Shown here piece by piece: positions 51,437-61,059 of a DNA stretch of 64,000 nucleotides. The notes beneath the pieces were generated by a model. That model did no database searches. It was given only the letters and a program-made list of their open reading frames with translations, and had not been told where the DNA came from. Within the stretch, counting starts at the first letter, position 1; the number at the start of each line of letters is the position of its first letter. The DNA is from Yersinia rohdei ATCC 43380 (GTDB lineage Bacteria; Pseudomonadota; Gammaproteobacteria; Enterobacterales; Enterobacteriaceae), in assembly GCF_000173775.1 (NCBI RefSeq), contig NZ_ACCD01000015.1, positions 1 to 64,000 of the forward strand. The letters are read 5' to 3'. The position numbers and the translations under genes are program-made.

Positions 51437-52653
51437 TGACGAACATCTCCTTGGAAAACAACAGAAACAGGCAGTTGACCGCCGAGCCAGTAGGCCAGTT
51501 CGGCTGGGCGTGATAATGGCCAATGAACCCAGTTAGCCAGTTTTCCAGTTTCAAGTGTGCCCTGAGAATCTTGTAGCCCCAGAGCTTGAGCTGCATGGCA
51601 AGTGACTCCGGCCAGAGCTTCTTCCGGTGTCATCTTGAATAATGTGCATGCCATGTTGAGCATCAAACGCAGGGAAAGTGCTGGAGATGTTCCCGGATTG
51701 GCATCACTGGCTAATGCCATCGGCACATTATAATCACGAAAAAGCGCAATCGGAGGGCATTGTGTTTCCCGTAACAAGTAATAGGCTCCGGGGAGTAATA
51801 CCGCGACAGTGCCCGCGTGGCTCATAGCCTGAACATCTGATTCCATTGCATATTCAAGATGATCCGCTGACATTGCATTAAATTTCGCCGCCAGTGTACT
51901 GCCGTGAAGTGCGGAAAGTTGTTCAGCATGCAGTTTGACGGGCAAGCCCATGCGTTGCGCGGCTAAAAATACACGTTCAACTTGTGCGGGGGAAAAAGCC
52001 AAATGCTCACAAAATGCGTCAACGGCGTCGGCTAAACCTTCAGTAGCGACTTGCGGAATGAGAGTATCACAAACAAAATCAATATATTCATCCGCCCGCC
52101 CTGCATATTCAGGGGGCAACGCATGCGCAGCCAAACAGGTTGTTTTAACGGTAACAGGCAATAATTCACCCAGTTTGCGGGCAACGCGCAGCATTTTCAT
52201 TTCACTTTCAAGGCTAAGGCCATAACCGGATTTAATTTCAATGCAGGTTACTCCTTCAGCAAGTAGAGGCTTTAGGCGAAATAACGCTTGTTCTAGCAAT
52301 TGCTGCTCACTGGTATCTCGTGTTGCTCTTACCGTTGAGGCAATCCCGCCACCATTGGCGGCAATTTCAGCATAACTAATGCCATTGAGGCGCTGCTCAA
52401 ATTCAGCACTGCGATCACCGCCAAAAACCAGATGGGTATGGCAATCAATTAATCCAGGGGTTATCAGGCCACCTTGATAGACAACTTCTCTTGCAGCATT
52501 AATTGAGGGCAGTTCATTATATGGCCCAATCCAGACTATTTTACCGTCAGTAACCGCCATTGCGCCTTGAGGTATCAGGTGATATTTCCCTCCACGCATG
52601 GTTACGATATCGGCACCGTACCACAAACTGTCGCAGTGAATTGTTGACACCAT
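51433..52653 (-). CDS. hutI: Imidazolonepropionase HutI
   Basis: The 406-residue amidohydrolase has the metal-binding [10 protein letters not shown] near residue 70, [16 protein letters not shown] and the DANPGTSP stretch. It hydrolyses imidazolone propionate to formiminoglutamate. TAGGAG lies 5 bases upstream of the ATG. A HutC-type operator lies 29 bases upstream. Confidence 0.92.
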   Translation of the reverse strand: MVSTIHCDSLWYGADIVTMRGGKYHLIPQGAMAVTDGKIVWIGPYNELPSINAAREVVYQGGLITPGLIDCHTHLVFGGDRSAEFEQRLNGISYAEIAANGGGIASTVRATRDTSEQQLLEQALFRLKPLLAEGVTCIEIKSGYGLSLESEMKMLRVARKLGELLPVTVKTTCLAAHALPPEYAGRADEYIDFVCDTLIPQVATEGLADAVDAFCEHLAFSPAQVERVFLAAQRMGLPVKLHAEQLSALHGSTLAAKFNAMSADHLEYAMESDVQAMSHAGTVAVLLPGAYYLLRETQCPPIALFRDYNVPMALASDANPGTSPALSLRLMLNMACTLFKMTPEEALAGVTCHAAQALGLQDSQGTLETGKLANWVHWPLSRPAELAYWLGGQLPVSVVFQGDVRQ

Positions 52654-52681
52654 CTGACTCCTAAGAATGCCAAAATTTAAG

Positions 52682-52693
52682 TTGTATATACAA
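52682..52693. promoter_or_regulatory. HutC-type operator upstream of hutI
   Basis: The palindrome TTGTATATACAA contains the TGTATATACA core found for HutC repressors. It lies between hutC and hutI and should control the hutIG transcript. Confidence 0.75.
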
Positions 52694-52788
52694 TCATGGA
52701 CAACCTAGCGCATAAATTCACTGTCGGCAAGATAGGGATTTAAACAATTGCGTAACACTTCGCAGTTCTTGCAGAGAAATAAAATTGA

Positions 52789-53556
52789 TCAGGACGTCAC
52801 AGTGCCTTGTGCGGTAAAACGACCATAGAGTTGATAGCGAGAACTTGGATAGAGCAGTTGCGCAGCCGTCACAATCACTTTTCCATACCAAGTTCTGCGG
52901 CGAATCAATAAGCAAGGTTCATGTTCACTGAGTTGCAACAATTGGCGCTCGATTGGATTTGGGATCACGGCTTCAACAATATGTTCACCTTCAGTAAGTG
53001 GGGCTGCCTGGGTGAGATAGCTGTAAGGCGTAATCTGGTTGAAATCCTGTTTCATATAGTCAGGAGCGGTACTTGGATTGACACAACGGTTCTCGACTTG
53101 AATAGGAACGTCATTTTCATAATGAACAATTTGGGAGAAGAACAGTTGTTGACCGGGCTGAATACCTAAAGCAATGGCTTCTTCAGGGCTGGCTGACCGT
53201 GCTTCTAGTTGCAGTATTTTACTGCTGTGCCGATGACCGCGGGCGGTGATTTCGTCAGCAATATTATGGACTTCAAGTAAGGCACTGTGTGCTTTGGCTT
53301 CAGCAACAAAAGTACCGACACCTTGCATGCGAATGAGGAAACCTTCATTAGTAAGCTCGCGTAGCGCTCGGTTGATGGTCATGCGACTGACCCCCAATTC
53401 CGCAACCAGCTCACTTTCTGAAGGAACTCGCTGATGGGGTTGCCAGACTCCGGTCTTGATTTGGCGGATGATGGCCAATTTTACCCGTTGGTAAATGGGT
53501 GCTGGAGTATCGTCCATTGCGGCACTCAATTGTAAAACCGTTGGTTGTTCCGCCAC
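52789..53556 (-). CDS. hutC: Histidine utilisation repressor HutC (GntR family)
   Basis: The start is a GTG at 53556 with GAGG 9 bases upstream. The 255-residue product has the GntR winged-helix (LPxxRVPSESELVAELGVSRMTINRALRELT-like, about 40-75) and a UTRA effector domain with ENRCVNPSTAPDY. HutC represses hut genes until urocanate binds. It is divergent to hutF and upstream of hutI; both promoters carry a HutC-type palindrome, which suggests that it controls both and itself. Confidence 0.92.
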   Translation of the reverse strand: MAEQPTVLQLSAAMDDTPAPIYQRVKLAIIRQIKTGVWQPHQRVPSESELVAELGVSRMTINRALRELTNEGFLIRMQGVGTFVAEAKAHSALLEVHNIADEITARGHRHSSKILQLEARSASPEEAIALGIQPGQQLFFSQIVHYENDVPIQVENRCVNPSTAPDYMKQDFNQITPYSYLTQAAPLTEGEHIVEAVIPNPIERQLLQLSEHEPCLLIRRRTWYGKVIVTAAQLLYPSSRYQLYGRFTAQGTVTS

Positions 53557-53622
53557 GGCGTTAGCCTCATCAAATAGGAAAGTTATGATGCTAATTCTAC
53601 GGTTGAAGTTAGCCAGTGTATA

Positions 53623-53632
53623 TGTATATACA
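53623..53632. promoter_or_regulatory. HutC-type operator between hutC and hutF
   Basis: TGTATATACA, the same core as upstream of hutI, lies 67 bases before hutC and 75 bases before hutF. It could control both divergent genes. Confidence 0.75.
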
Positions 53633-53706
53633 AGTAAGTAGTTTAATTAATTGACGCTGCTGCGGTTCAGCGCGTTTGACTCTGAACAAAATATTGGGAT
53701 ATCGCT

Positions 53707-55077
53707 ATGCCAGTCTATTTTACCAAACGTGCTTTTTTACCCGATGGATGGGCAGCTGACGTACAGATTACTGTCGATGAACAGGGGAGTATTCAGCGCA
53801 TTGTTATCGGCGGCAGTGATGTTGGTTGTCAGATTTTACCTGGGCCAATAGTGCCAGGAATGCCGAATCTTCACTCTCATGCTTTCCAGCGCATGATGTC
53901 AGGGTTAGCGGAGGTGGCAGGCAATCCACAAGACAGTTTTTGGACTTGGCGAGACCTAATGTATCGGTTAGTACAGCAGTTAACTCCTGACCAGGTCGGG
54001 GTAATTGCCCGCCAGTTGTATATCGAAATGCTAAAAGGTGGCTATACCCAAGTCGCAGAGTTTCATTACTTGCATCATGGCCCTGACGGCATCCCTTATA
54101 GTGACCCCGGTGAGATGACGTCACAACTAAGTCAGGCGGCGCAAGAGGCTGGAATAGGGTTGACCTTATTACCTGTCTTATACAGTTATGCGGGATTTGG
54201 TGGACAACCTGCTCAGCAGGGGCAGCGTCGTTTTATACAAGATACCGAAAGTTATCTCAAACAGCAGCAAGTTATCCGTCAGCAATTAGCAAATAAACCT
54301 TTGCAAAATCAAGGGTTATGCTTCCATTCGTTGCGTGCCGTAGAGCTCGACCAGATGCAAACGATTTTGCATGCTTCAGATAAACAGTTACCGGTGCATA
54401 TCCATATTGCGGAACAGCAAAAAGAAGTGAATGACTGCCTGGCCTGGTGCGGTCAGCGGCCGGTTACTTGGCTATATGAAAATTTGCCCGTTGATAGCCG
54501 CTGGTGTCTTATTCATGCCACGCACTTGGATGAATCGGAACTTATACGTTTGGCTAAGAGTCAGGCTGTGGCTGGATTATGCCCCACAACAGAAGCTAAT
54601 TTAGGCGATGGTATTTTCCCTGCTGTAGATTATTTACAACACCACGGAAGATGGGGAATAGGGTCTGATAGCCATGTTTCTTTAGATGTAGTTGAAGAGT
54701 TACGTTGGTTGGAATATGGGCAACGCCTGCGTGACCAGCGTCGTAATCGACTGACCAATGAGAAACATTCTGCAGTGGCAGATTTGCTTTATAGCCAAGC
54801 TTTAGCAGGGGGGCGGCAAGCCTGTGCCAGCAAAATTGGTCACTTGGCTGAAGGTTATCGTGCGGATTGGTTAGTCTTGGATGGCGAGGATCCTTATATT
54901 GCTGGCACAGAATCGTCATCTTTACTGAATCGGTGGCTATTTGCGGGGGATAAATCGCAAATTCGGGATGTTTATGTGGCGGGAAAAGCGGTAATAGTGG
55001 ATAGATATCACCCCATGCAACAGCAATCCGCACAGGATTTTCTGGCTGTACTGAAAGCCTGTCAACAGGAGGTCTGA
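53707..55077 (+). CDS. hutF: Formiminoglutamate deiminase HutF
   Basis: The 456-residue amidohydrolase has PGMPNLHSHAFQRMMSG with the metal-binding HSH, HIHIAEQQKEV, IHATHLDE and GSDSHVSLD. It hydrolyses formiminoglutamate to formylglutamate plus ammonia, the substrate of HutG. Known mainly from Pseudomonas-type pathways, it fits the hutG gene next door. Its stop overlaps the hutD start (TGATG). Confidence 0.9.
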   Translation: MPVYFTKRAFLPDGWAADVQITVDEQGSIQRIVIGGSDVGCQILPGPIVPGMPNLHSHAFQRMMSGLAEVAGNPQDSFWTWRDLMYRLVQQLTPDQVGVIARQLYIEMLKGGYTQVAEFHYLHHGPDGIPYSDPGEMTSQLSQAAQEAGIGLTLLPVLYSYAGFGGQPAQQGQRRFIQDTESYLKQQQVIRQQLANKPLQNQGLCFHSLRAVELDQMQTILHASDKQLPVHIHIAEQQKEVNDCLAWCGQRPVTWLYENLPVDSRWCLIHATHLDESELIRLAKSQAVAGLCPTTEANLGDGIFPAVDYLQHHGRWGIGSDSHVSLDVVEELRWLEYGQRLRDQRRNRLTNEKHSAVADLLYSQALAGGRQACASKIGHLAEGYRADWLVLDGEDPYIAGTESSSLLNRWLFAGDKSQIRDVYVAGKAVIVDRYHPMQQQSAQDFLAVLKACQQEV

Positions 55078-55649
55078 TGAGCTTTACTCTTTTCGATTTT
55101 GCCAGCTTACCCGTTAGCCGCTGGCGAAATGGCGGTGGTGAAACACGCGAAATCGCATGTTGGCCAGTAGGGGGCGATGATTTTGCCTGGCGTGCCAGTA
55201 TAGCGACGATTGAACAAGATGGCCGGTTCTCAGTATTCCCTGATATTGACCGCTCCATTACCTTGCTTTCCGGCGATGGAGTGGTACTCACTAGCCCCAA
55301 TTGGGAAGCACATACACTTTCGCAGCCACTACAACCCTTTGCTTTCCCTGGTGATATTCCTATTCATGCGCAATTACTGGGGGGGAGCAGCCAAGATTTT
55401 AATATTATGACCCGAAGAGGTTGTTGGCAGGCTTCAGTTACGCCGATTAGTGCTGCGCAAGAACTGCCTGTTTCTCATGGTGGGTTGGTTTATGTAGTGA
55501 AGGGAAAATGGCTAATTAATCACACAGAAACACATGAAATAACCGCTTCACAAGGATGTTGGTGGCTACCTGCAATCAAGGTCGGGCAATTACAACCACT
55601 GGCTAGCGATAGTTGTTTGTTGTGGGTTGATTTGTTTCCTGAGAGATAA
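55077..55649 (+). CDS. hutD: HutD-family protein
   Basis: The ATG at 55077 overlaps the hutF stop and has AGGAGG 4 bases upstream. The 190-residue cupin-fold product starts with the SLPVSRWRNGGGETREIA stretch and has FAWRASIATIEQDGRFSVFP, as in HutD proteins. In Pseudomonas HutD limits hut expression and its ligand is formylglutamate or similar. It is cotranscribed with hutF here. Confidence 0.88.
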   Translation: MSFTLFDFASLPVSRWRNGGGETREIACWPVGGDDFAWRASIATIEQDGRFSVFPDIDRSITLLSGDGVVLTSPNWEAHTLSQPLQPFAFPGDIPIHAQLLGGSSQDFNIMTRRGCWQASVTPISAAQELPVSHGGLVYVVKGKWLINHTETHEITASQGCWWLPAIKVGQLQPLASDSCLLWVDLFPER

Positions 55650-55658
55650 ATACGCATC

Positions 55659-55686
55659 ACTTTGAGAATTTTCATCTCAGAGTTTG
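55659..55686 (+). terminator. Hairpin after hutD
   Basis: ACTTTGAGA (55659-55667) pairs with TCTCAGAGT (55675-55683), followed by TTGG. The T-run is short, so it is only a possible terminator. Confidence 0.4.
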
Positions 55687-56248
55687 GCAATATATCCAAT
55701 ATATTTCGAATCGTGGTGACAACCCATTTGAAATGTATCTGTTGCTTAGATATTAGCTGAGTTTCAAGGATGAGGCTCATTTGATTAAAGCTCTGTGATA
55801 ACGCGAGAAGTTGGGTTCGCGTGAGTAACCAACAGCCCTATACCTTGAGAGAATTATCGTAATCTATTAATTTATATAGCTTATTTGATATGATTATTAT
55901 GGAAATAACCGTCTGAGTAATCTGGCTATTATTCTGTTTCATTCTTTTCCTCCCAGACATAGCTCCTCTACAGCCAACATTTCTGTTAGTAAAATCTGCA
56001 TTCCTTCAATTGCTCATGCTTAAATTTAACTCATTTGTTAGATCCCTGTCATAGTTTTGTTATTTGCTCGATACAAAACACACATTTCGGTTGTTTGGTA
56101 TCAAAAATTTCAATAATCTTAATTATGAAATAAATATTTAAAAAGAGGGTGTGAAATTTTAGATAAAATGGAGTTGTGATTAACTAATTGTTTTTAAATA
56201 TTATTTTGTAAATCATAAACCGAGGATGGGGCGATTGCATTCACGGGA

Positions 56249-56290
56249 CGCGCATTGAGAAGCCTAAGATAGCGATATTTACAATGCGCG
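56249..56290. repeat. Inverted repeat upstream of the sugar ABC operon
   Basis: CGCGCATTG at 56249-56257 and CAATGCGCG at 56282-56290 are exact inverted copies separated by 24 bases. It is GC-rich within AT-rich DNA and close to the operon start, so it may bind a regulator. Confidence 0.5.
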
Positions 56291-56372
56291 GAGTTAAGCA
56301 GTTGTAAAAAATTACTTTCATTACATAGGCCTCAACATGTTAAAGCATTCCACTATTGAAGGGCATAGATCA

Positions 56373-57302
56373 ATGAAGCTGAAAAAAATCATTATTACCT
56401 CACTCGCTATCTGTATGTTGCCATTGGGCGCTTATGCTAAAGACCTTAAAATTGGCGTTTCCATGGCTTACTTCGATGATAATTTCCTGACGATATTGCG
56501 TCAGGCCATGCAAAATAAAATGAAAGAAGAAGGCAATGTTTCAGGGCAATTCGAAGATGCGAAAGGAGATATTGCTCAACAAATTCAGCAGGTAGAAAAT
56601 TTTGTTAGTCAGGGAGTTGATGCCATTATTCTGAACCCGGTGGATACGCAAGGCGTGAAGCCAATGATTAAGTTAGCGGAACAGGCCAAAATCCCATTAG
56701 TTTTTGTGAATCGCCGGCCTGAAATTACCTTACCTGCGGGTATGGCGTATGTAGGTTCTGACTCTGAACTTGCAGGGCGGCTACAAATGGAAGAACTGGC
56801 AAAACTGATGGGAGGCAAAGGCAATGTTATGATTCTTATGGGGGAACTCTCCAGTGAGGCAACCCGGGATAGAACCAGAGGGGTAGAGAAAGTTGCGGCT
56901 CAGTACCCAGATATTCATATTATTGATAAACAAACGGCAAAATTTTTCCGCAAAGAGGCTGTTGATGTTACTACCGATTGGATACTGTCTGGCCAGCAAA
57001 TAGACGCGATTGCTTCAAATAATGATGAAATGGCCATTGGTGCTATTCTGGCTTTAAAGCAAGCGAAGAAAAAAGGTGTGGTGATAGGGGGTATTGATGG
57101 GACACCGGATGCGCTTGAATTTATTAAGAAAGGGGATCTTAACGCCAGTATTTTCCAAGATGCTAAGGGACAAGGAGAAGGCGCAGTAGATACTGCCATT
57201 AAGCTAGCCTCAGGTCAGAAAGTAGAAAGTAGCGTAATGATCCCTTATCAGCTAATCACAAAAGACAATTATCAAGACTTCGCGAATAAAAACAAAAAAT
57301 AA
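56373..57302 (+). CDS. Periplasmic sugar-binding protein (RbsB-type)
   Basis: The start is chosen at ATG 56373 after AAGGG; a longer frame has no signal peptide at its start. The 310-residue product has a signal peptide ending LGAYA and the periplasmic binding fold of the ribose family (KIGVSMAYFDDNF, NPVDTQGVKP, ASNNDEMAIGAI). It should hand a sugar or polyol to the transporter encoded by the two next genes. The ligand is not recognisable. The gap to the ATPase gene holds a hairpin. Confidence 0.87.
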   Translation: MKLKKIIITSLAICMLPLGAYAKDLKIGVSMAYFDDNFLTILRQAMQNKMKEEGNVSGQFEDAKGDIAQQIQQVENFVSQGVDAIILNPVDTQGVKPMIKLAEQAKIPLVFVNRRPEITLPAGMAYVGSDSELAGRLQMEELAKLMGGKGNVMILMGELSSEATRDRTRGVEKVAAQYPDIHIIDKQTAKFFRKEAVDVTTDWILSGQQIDAIASNNDEMAIGAILALKQAKKKGVVIGGIDGTPDALEFIKKGDLNASIFQDAKGQGEGAVDTAIKLASGQKVESSVMIPYQLITKDNYQDFANKNKK

Positions 57303-57418
57303 GGTCGAAACCATTCCTTATGAGCAATTAGCTAATGGATTGTTTGGATTAGAGTAATGTCTTTCAAAAAATCACACGCAATAAAATATATTTAGCTCTA
57401 TTTTAATTTATGTAAAGT

Positions 57419-57450
57419 GCCGAGTTTATTATTAATTTAATAAATTCGGC
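57419..57450 (+). other. Hairpin between the binding-protein and ATPase genes
   Basis: A 13-bp stem with one G-T pair (57419-57431 with 57438-57450) has a TTAATT loop. No T-run follows. Such intercistronic stems often protect the binding-protein mRNA and raise its level above that of the membrane subunits. Confidence 0.6.
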
Positions 57451-57490
57451 ATTCCCAAAGTGAAGGTGTTGAGAAGATGGAGATAATAAT

Positions 57491-58975
57491 ATGTATCCTT
57501 ACATTCTCGAGGCGGAAGGCATCAGCAAGCAATTTCCAGGTGTCAAAGCACTGAATAAAGTGGGCATTAAAATAAAACCCGGCAGTGTCCATGCATTAAT
57601 GGGAGAGAATGGAGCAGGGAAATCAACACTAATGAAGTGCTTGATTGGGATATATCACCCTGATGAAGGCACGATAAAAATAAAAGGCGAAGTTGTTTCC
57701 TTTAGCGATACATTGGATGCTCTTCATGCTGGCATTGCAATGATTCATCAAGAGTTGAATTTAGTTCCACATATGACGGTTGCGGAAAATATTTGGTTAG
57801 GTCGGGAACCTGTTCACTATGGGTTAGTTAATCATGATTTACTAAACAGTAAAACACGAGAGTTATTACAATACCTAAATATAAAATTAAAACCAGAGAT
57901 GGTCGTAGGCGAATTAAATATTGCCAGTCAACAAATGGTAGAAATTGCTAAGGCAGTTTCCTATGATGCTGATGTATTAATAATGGATGAGCCGACATCA
58001 GCCTTGACCGAGGGCGAAGTTTTCCACTTGTTTGCAATAATTAATGAGTTAAAGGCACAAGGTAAAGGTATTATTTATATCAGTCATAAAATGGATGAAA
58101 TATTTGAAATTACTGATGAAGTCAGTATCTTTCGCGATGGTGTTTTTGTTGCTACAGATAAAACCATTAATCTGACAAAACAGTCGTTAATCACCATGAT
58201 GGTTGGCCGTGAACTGACTCATATGTTTCCAAAGTTTAATAATAATATTGGGGAGGAAGTCCTTAGAGTTAACGGGTTACGGCGCGACGGTCTGTTCCGT
58301 GATATTTCCTTTGCTCTTAAACGAGGTGAAATATTGGGCGTTGCCGGGTTAGTCGGTGCAGGCCGTAGTGAAGTAATGGAAAGTCTATTTGGTATGCATC
58401 CGGCAGATAGCGGCGATATTTTCATTGAAGGCTTGCCGGTTAATATTGATTCTCCCTCAAAAGCTATTGAGCAAGGGTTGGCTTTTTTGACTGAAGACCG
58501 TAAGAAGTCAGGGCTTTTCTTAGTGCTGTCAGTGGTCGAAAATATGAGTATTGTTAATCTTTCTGAATATATTAATAAGAAAGGTTTTGTCAGTCATGGG
58601 CAAATGGCACAAGACTGCATGGAGCAAATTAAAAAATTAAATATTAAAACCCCCACTATGGATCAAATAATTAATAACTTAAGTGGTGGAAATCAGCAAA
58701 AAGTATTAATCGCGCGTTGGCTATTAGCTCAGCCTAAAATACTTATTCTTGATGAACCGACTCGTGGCATTGATGTTGGGGCCAAATCCGAAATTTATCG
58801 TTTAATTAGTGAGCTGGCAAACCGTGGTGTTGCCATTATTTTGGTTTCTTCTGAATTACCTGAAATTCTCGGAATGAGTGATAGAGTCATGGTCATGCAT
58901 GCAGGTCACATTACGGGGATATTAGATAAGCAAGATGCCAGCCAAGAGAAAATCATGGCATTGGCCTCTGAATAA
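57491..58975 (+). CDS. ABC sugar importer ATPase, double domain (RbsA/MglA type)
   Basis: The 494-residue product has two nucleotide-binding domains: the first with Walker A GENGAGKST and Walker B LIMDEPT, the second with the degenerate P-loop GLVGAGRSE, signature LSGGNQQK and Walker B LILDEPT. This is the RbsA/XylG/MglA pattern. It lies 188 bases after the binding protein and 19 bases before the permease gene. Confidence 0.9.
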   Translation: MYPYILEAEGISKQFPGVKALNKVGIKIKPGSVHALMGENGAGKSTLMKCLIGIYHPDEGTIKIKGEVVSFSDTLDALHAGIAMIHQELNLVPHMTVAENIWLGREPVHYGLVNHDLLNSKTRELLQYLNIKLKPEMVVGELNIASQQMVEIAKAVSYDADVLIMDEPTSALTEGEVFHLFAIINELKAQGKGIIYISHKMDEIFEITDEVSIFRDGVFVATDKTINLTKQSLITMMVGRELTHMFPKFNNNIGEEVLRVNGLRRDGLFRDISFALKRGEILGVAGLVGAGRSEVMESLFGMHPADSGDIFIEGLPVNIDSPSKAIEQGLAFLTEDRKKSGLFLVLSVVENMSIVNLSEYINKKGFVSHGQMAQDCMEQIKKLNIKTPTMDQIINNLSGGNQQKVLIARWLLAQPKILILDEPTRGIDVGAKSEIYRLISELANRGVAIILVSSELPEILGMSDRVMVMHAGHITGILDKQDASQEKIMALASE

Positions 58976-58994
58976 TTGCTGGAAGGTAACAATA

Positions 58995-60035
58995 ATGAAT
59001 AATGTTAAAACTGAAAAATCTCTGATAAATGAATCGATAAAGGAACAGTCGGTCATATCCGGGTTAAAAGGTAAACTACCTAAAGATACCGGCATTTTTA
59101 TTGTCATGATCGGTATAGCATTAATTTTTGAGATTCTTGGTTGGTTTATTCGCGATCAATCATTTTTATTAAATCCTAATCGCTTATTACTCATTATATT
59201 GCAGGTGGCAATTATAGGCATTATCGCGGTGGGTGTGACACAGGTCATCATTACTACCGGTATTGATCTATCCTCTGGCTCCTTAATTGCATTAACTGCA
59301 GTGGTTGCTGCAAGCTTGGCACAAACATCTGACAGTATTTCCCCGATGTATCCGCATTTATTGGATTTGCCTGCGGCCATTCCTATTACAGCAGGGATAG
59401 GGGTGGGAATTGTCTGTGGTTTTATTAATGGATTTCTGATTACCCGTACCGGGATCCCGCCGTTTATTGCAACCTTGGGGATGATGGTATCAGCCCGAGG
59501 GCTTGCTCAGTATTACACCAAAGGGAATCCAGTCAGTTTTCTTTCCGATGATTTTACCGCCATTGGTCAAGGCGCAATGCCGGTTATTATCTTTTTAGTT
59601 GTGGCAGTCGTTTTCCATATTGCTCTGAAACACACCCGCTATGGTAAATATGTATATGCGATTGGTGGAAATATGATTTCCGCCAAGGTCTCTGGTATTA
59701 ATGTTAATAAATACCTGGTTGCGGTTTATACCATTGCTGGGGGATTGGCAGGGCTGGCAGGTGTAGTTTTGGCTGCACGTGTAAGTAGTGGGCAGTCCAG
59801 TATGGGGCAGTCATATGAGCTGGATGCAATCGCCGCTGCTGTTATTGGCGGTAGTAGTCTTATGGGTGGGGTTGGGAGAATTACCGGCACGGTGATTGGT
59901 GCGGTGATTTTAGGATTGATCAAGAGCGGCTTTACTTTCATTGGTGTGGATTCATACATCCAAGACATTATCAAAGGGGTAATTATTGTTAGCGCAGTGG
60001 CTATCGATATGCACCGTAATCGTAAAAAACGCTAG
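58995..60035 (+). CDS. ABC sugar importer permease (RbsC type)
   Basis: The start is chosen at ATG 58995, with GGAAGG 9 bases upstream. The 346-residue product has about ten helices and the RbsC stretches GVTQVIITTGIDLSSGS, GIPPFIATLG and ELDAIAAAVIGGSSLMGGVG. It completes the importer. There is no kinase or regulator in the operon, but an RpiB-like isomerase lies 1 kb downstream. Confidence 0.9.
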   Translation: MNNVKTEKSLINESIKEQSVISGLKGKLPKDTGIFIVMIGIALIFEILGWFIRDQSFLLNPNRLLLIILQVAIIGIIAVGVTQVIITTGIDLSSGSLIALTAVVAASLAQTSDSISPMYPHLLDLPAAIPITAGIGVGIVCGFINGFLITRTGIPPFIATLGMMVSARGLAQYYTKGNPVSFLSDDFTAIGQGAMPVIIFLVVAVVFHIALKHTRYGKYVYAIGGNMISAKVSGINVNKYLVAVYTIAGGLAGLAGVVLAARVSSGQSSMGQSYELDAIAAAVIGGSSLMGGVGRITGTVIGAVILGLIKSGFTFIGVDSYIQDIIKGVIIVSAVAIDMHRNRKKR

Positions 60036-60084
60036 TTATTGGTGGTGAATGAGTGATTTCGAATGTTTATTGATGACTGGATAT

Positions 60085-60107
60085 GAAATGATATAACATA
60101 ACATATT
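60085..60107. promoter_or_regulatory. Zur-like operator upstream of zinT
   Basis: The region GAAATGATATAAcATAACAT is a near match to the Zur consensus half-sites GAAATGTTATA and TATAACATTTC. It lies about 23 bases before the zinT start, so zinc-repressed expression is likely. Confidence 0.75.
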
Positions 60108-60129
60108 CAGTCATCCGCAGGAGGTAAAC

Positions 60130-60789
60130 ATGCCGAAAAAGCTTAACAATTCATCCATACTTGCCCTTGGTATTTGTGCATCATTGACTAGTTTTACTTT
60201 ATTTGCCCACGGTAGCCATAGCCAAGACCATCAACCATCCGATGCTGCTCGCAAAGCCAGTGAAGGTATTTTTGCAGATAAGAATGTCATGAATAGAGCG
60301 CTAAGTGATTGGGATGGTGTCTGGCAATCTATTTATCCCTATCTATTGAGCGGGGATTTAGACCCGGTATTGGTTGATAAAGCCAAGAAGAATAAAGACA
60401 AAACAGTGGAGCAATATCGGGAATATTATAAAAAAGGTTATGTCACAGATATCAACATGATTGGCATTGAGAATAACACGATTGATTTTCATACCACTGA
60501 CGCTGTTAATTCCTGCCAATATACTTACTCTGGTTTTAAAATAATGCACTATAAATCAGGAAGTAAAGGTGTACGCTATTTGTTTGAGTGTAAAGATACT
60601 CATTCCAAAGCACCTAAATATGTTCAATTTAGTGACCACATTATTGAACCACAGAAATCACATCATTTTCATATTTATATGGGGAATGAGTCACAAGCAC
60701 AGCTTCTCGAAGAAATGGAGAATTGGCCAACATTTTATCCGATATCTGCGGGCAAAAATGAGATTGTTCACGAGATGCTACATCACTAA
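60130..60789 (+). CDS. zinT: Periplasmic zinc-binding protein ZinT
   Basis: The 219-residue product has a signal peptide ending TLFAHG, a His-rich mature start (HGSHSQDH) and the ZinT domain with metal ligand region SHHFHIYMG near residue 177. ZinT binds zinc or cadmium and cooperates with ZnuA when zinc is scarce. GCAGGAGG precedes the ATG. A Zur-like site and a strong terminator bound it, so it is probably a single-gene unit. Confidence 0.92.
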   Translation: MPKKLNNSSILALGICASLTSFTLFAHGSHSQDHQPSDAARKASEGIFADKNVMNRALSDWDGVWQSIYPYLLSGDLDPVLVDKAKKNKDKTVEQYREYYKKGYVTDINMIGIENNTIDFHTTDAVNSCQYTYSGFKIMHYKSGSKGVRYLFECKDTHSKAPKYVQFSDHIIEPQKSHHFHIYMGNESQAQLLEEMENWPTFYPISAGKNEIVHEMLHH

Positions 60790-60822
60790 GATGACGTAAA
60801 TAAATTATTCATTGTGACAATG

Positions 60823-60856
60823 AAGCCGTGCGATTGACATCGTGCGGCTTTGTTTT
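60823..60856 (+). terminator. Terminator after zinT
   Basis: A 12-bp stem with two wobble pairs (60823-60834 with 60839-60850) has a TGAC loop and the tail TGTTTT. Confidence 0.85.
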
Positions 60857-61059
60857 AGGTTTTCAACTGACGCACTCTCTGGGCAGAGATAAAATGAAAA
60901 TGGGGACTTTTCAGCCAAAGACATCCTGATGTGTGACTTGGGTAGAACTAATTTTCATTAAAATTGAAATGTTGTTTTGGTAATGCTATCTTCGCTATAA
61001 TTAAACCAAACTACACATTCAATGGACTCGGTTTCATTGACCAAATCGGAGAGAACATA

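Larger units (their letters stand above)
55650..56372. other. Regulatory region upstream of the sugar ABC importer
   Basis: About 720 bases, AT-rich, contain the hutD hairpin and an inverted repeat CGCGCATTG / CAATGCGCG (56249-56257 and 56282-56290) about 83 bases before the binding-protein gene. The repeat may be an operator or leader stem. I see no gene. Confidence 0.5.
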
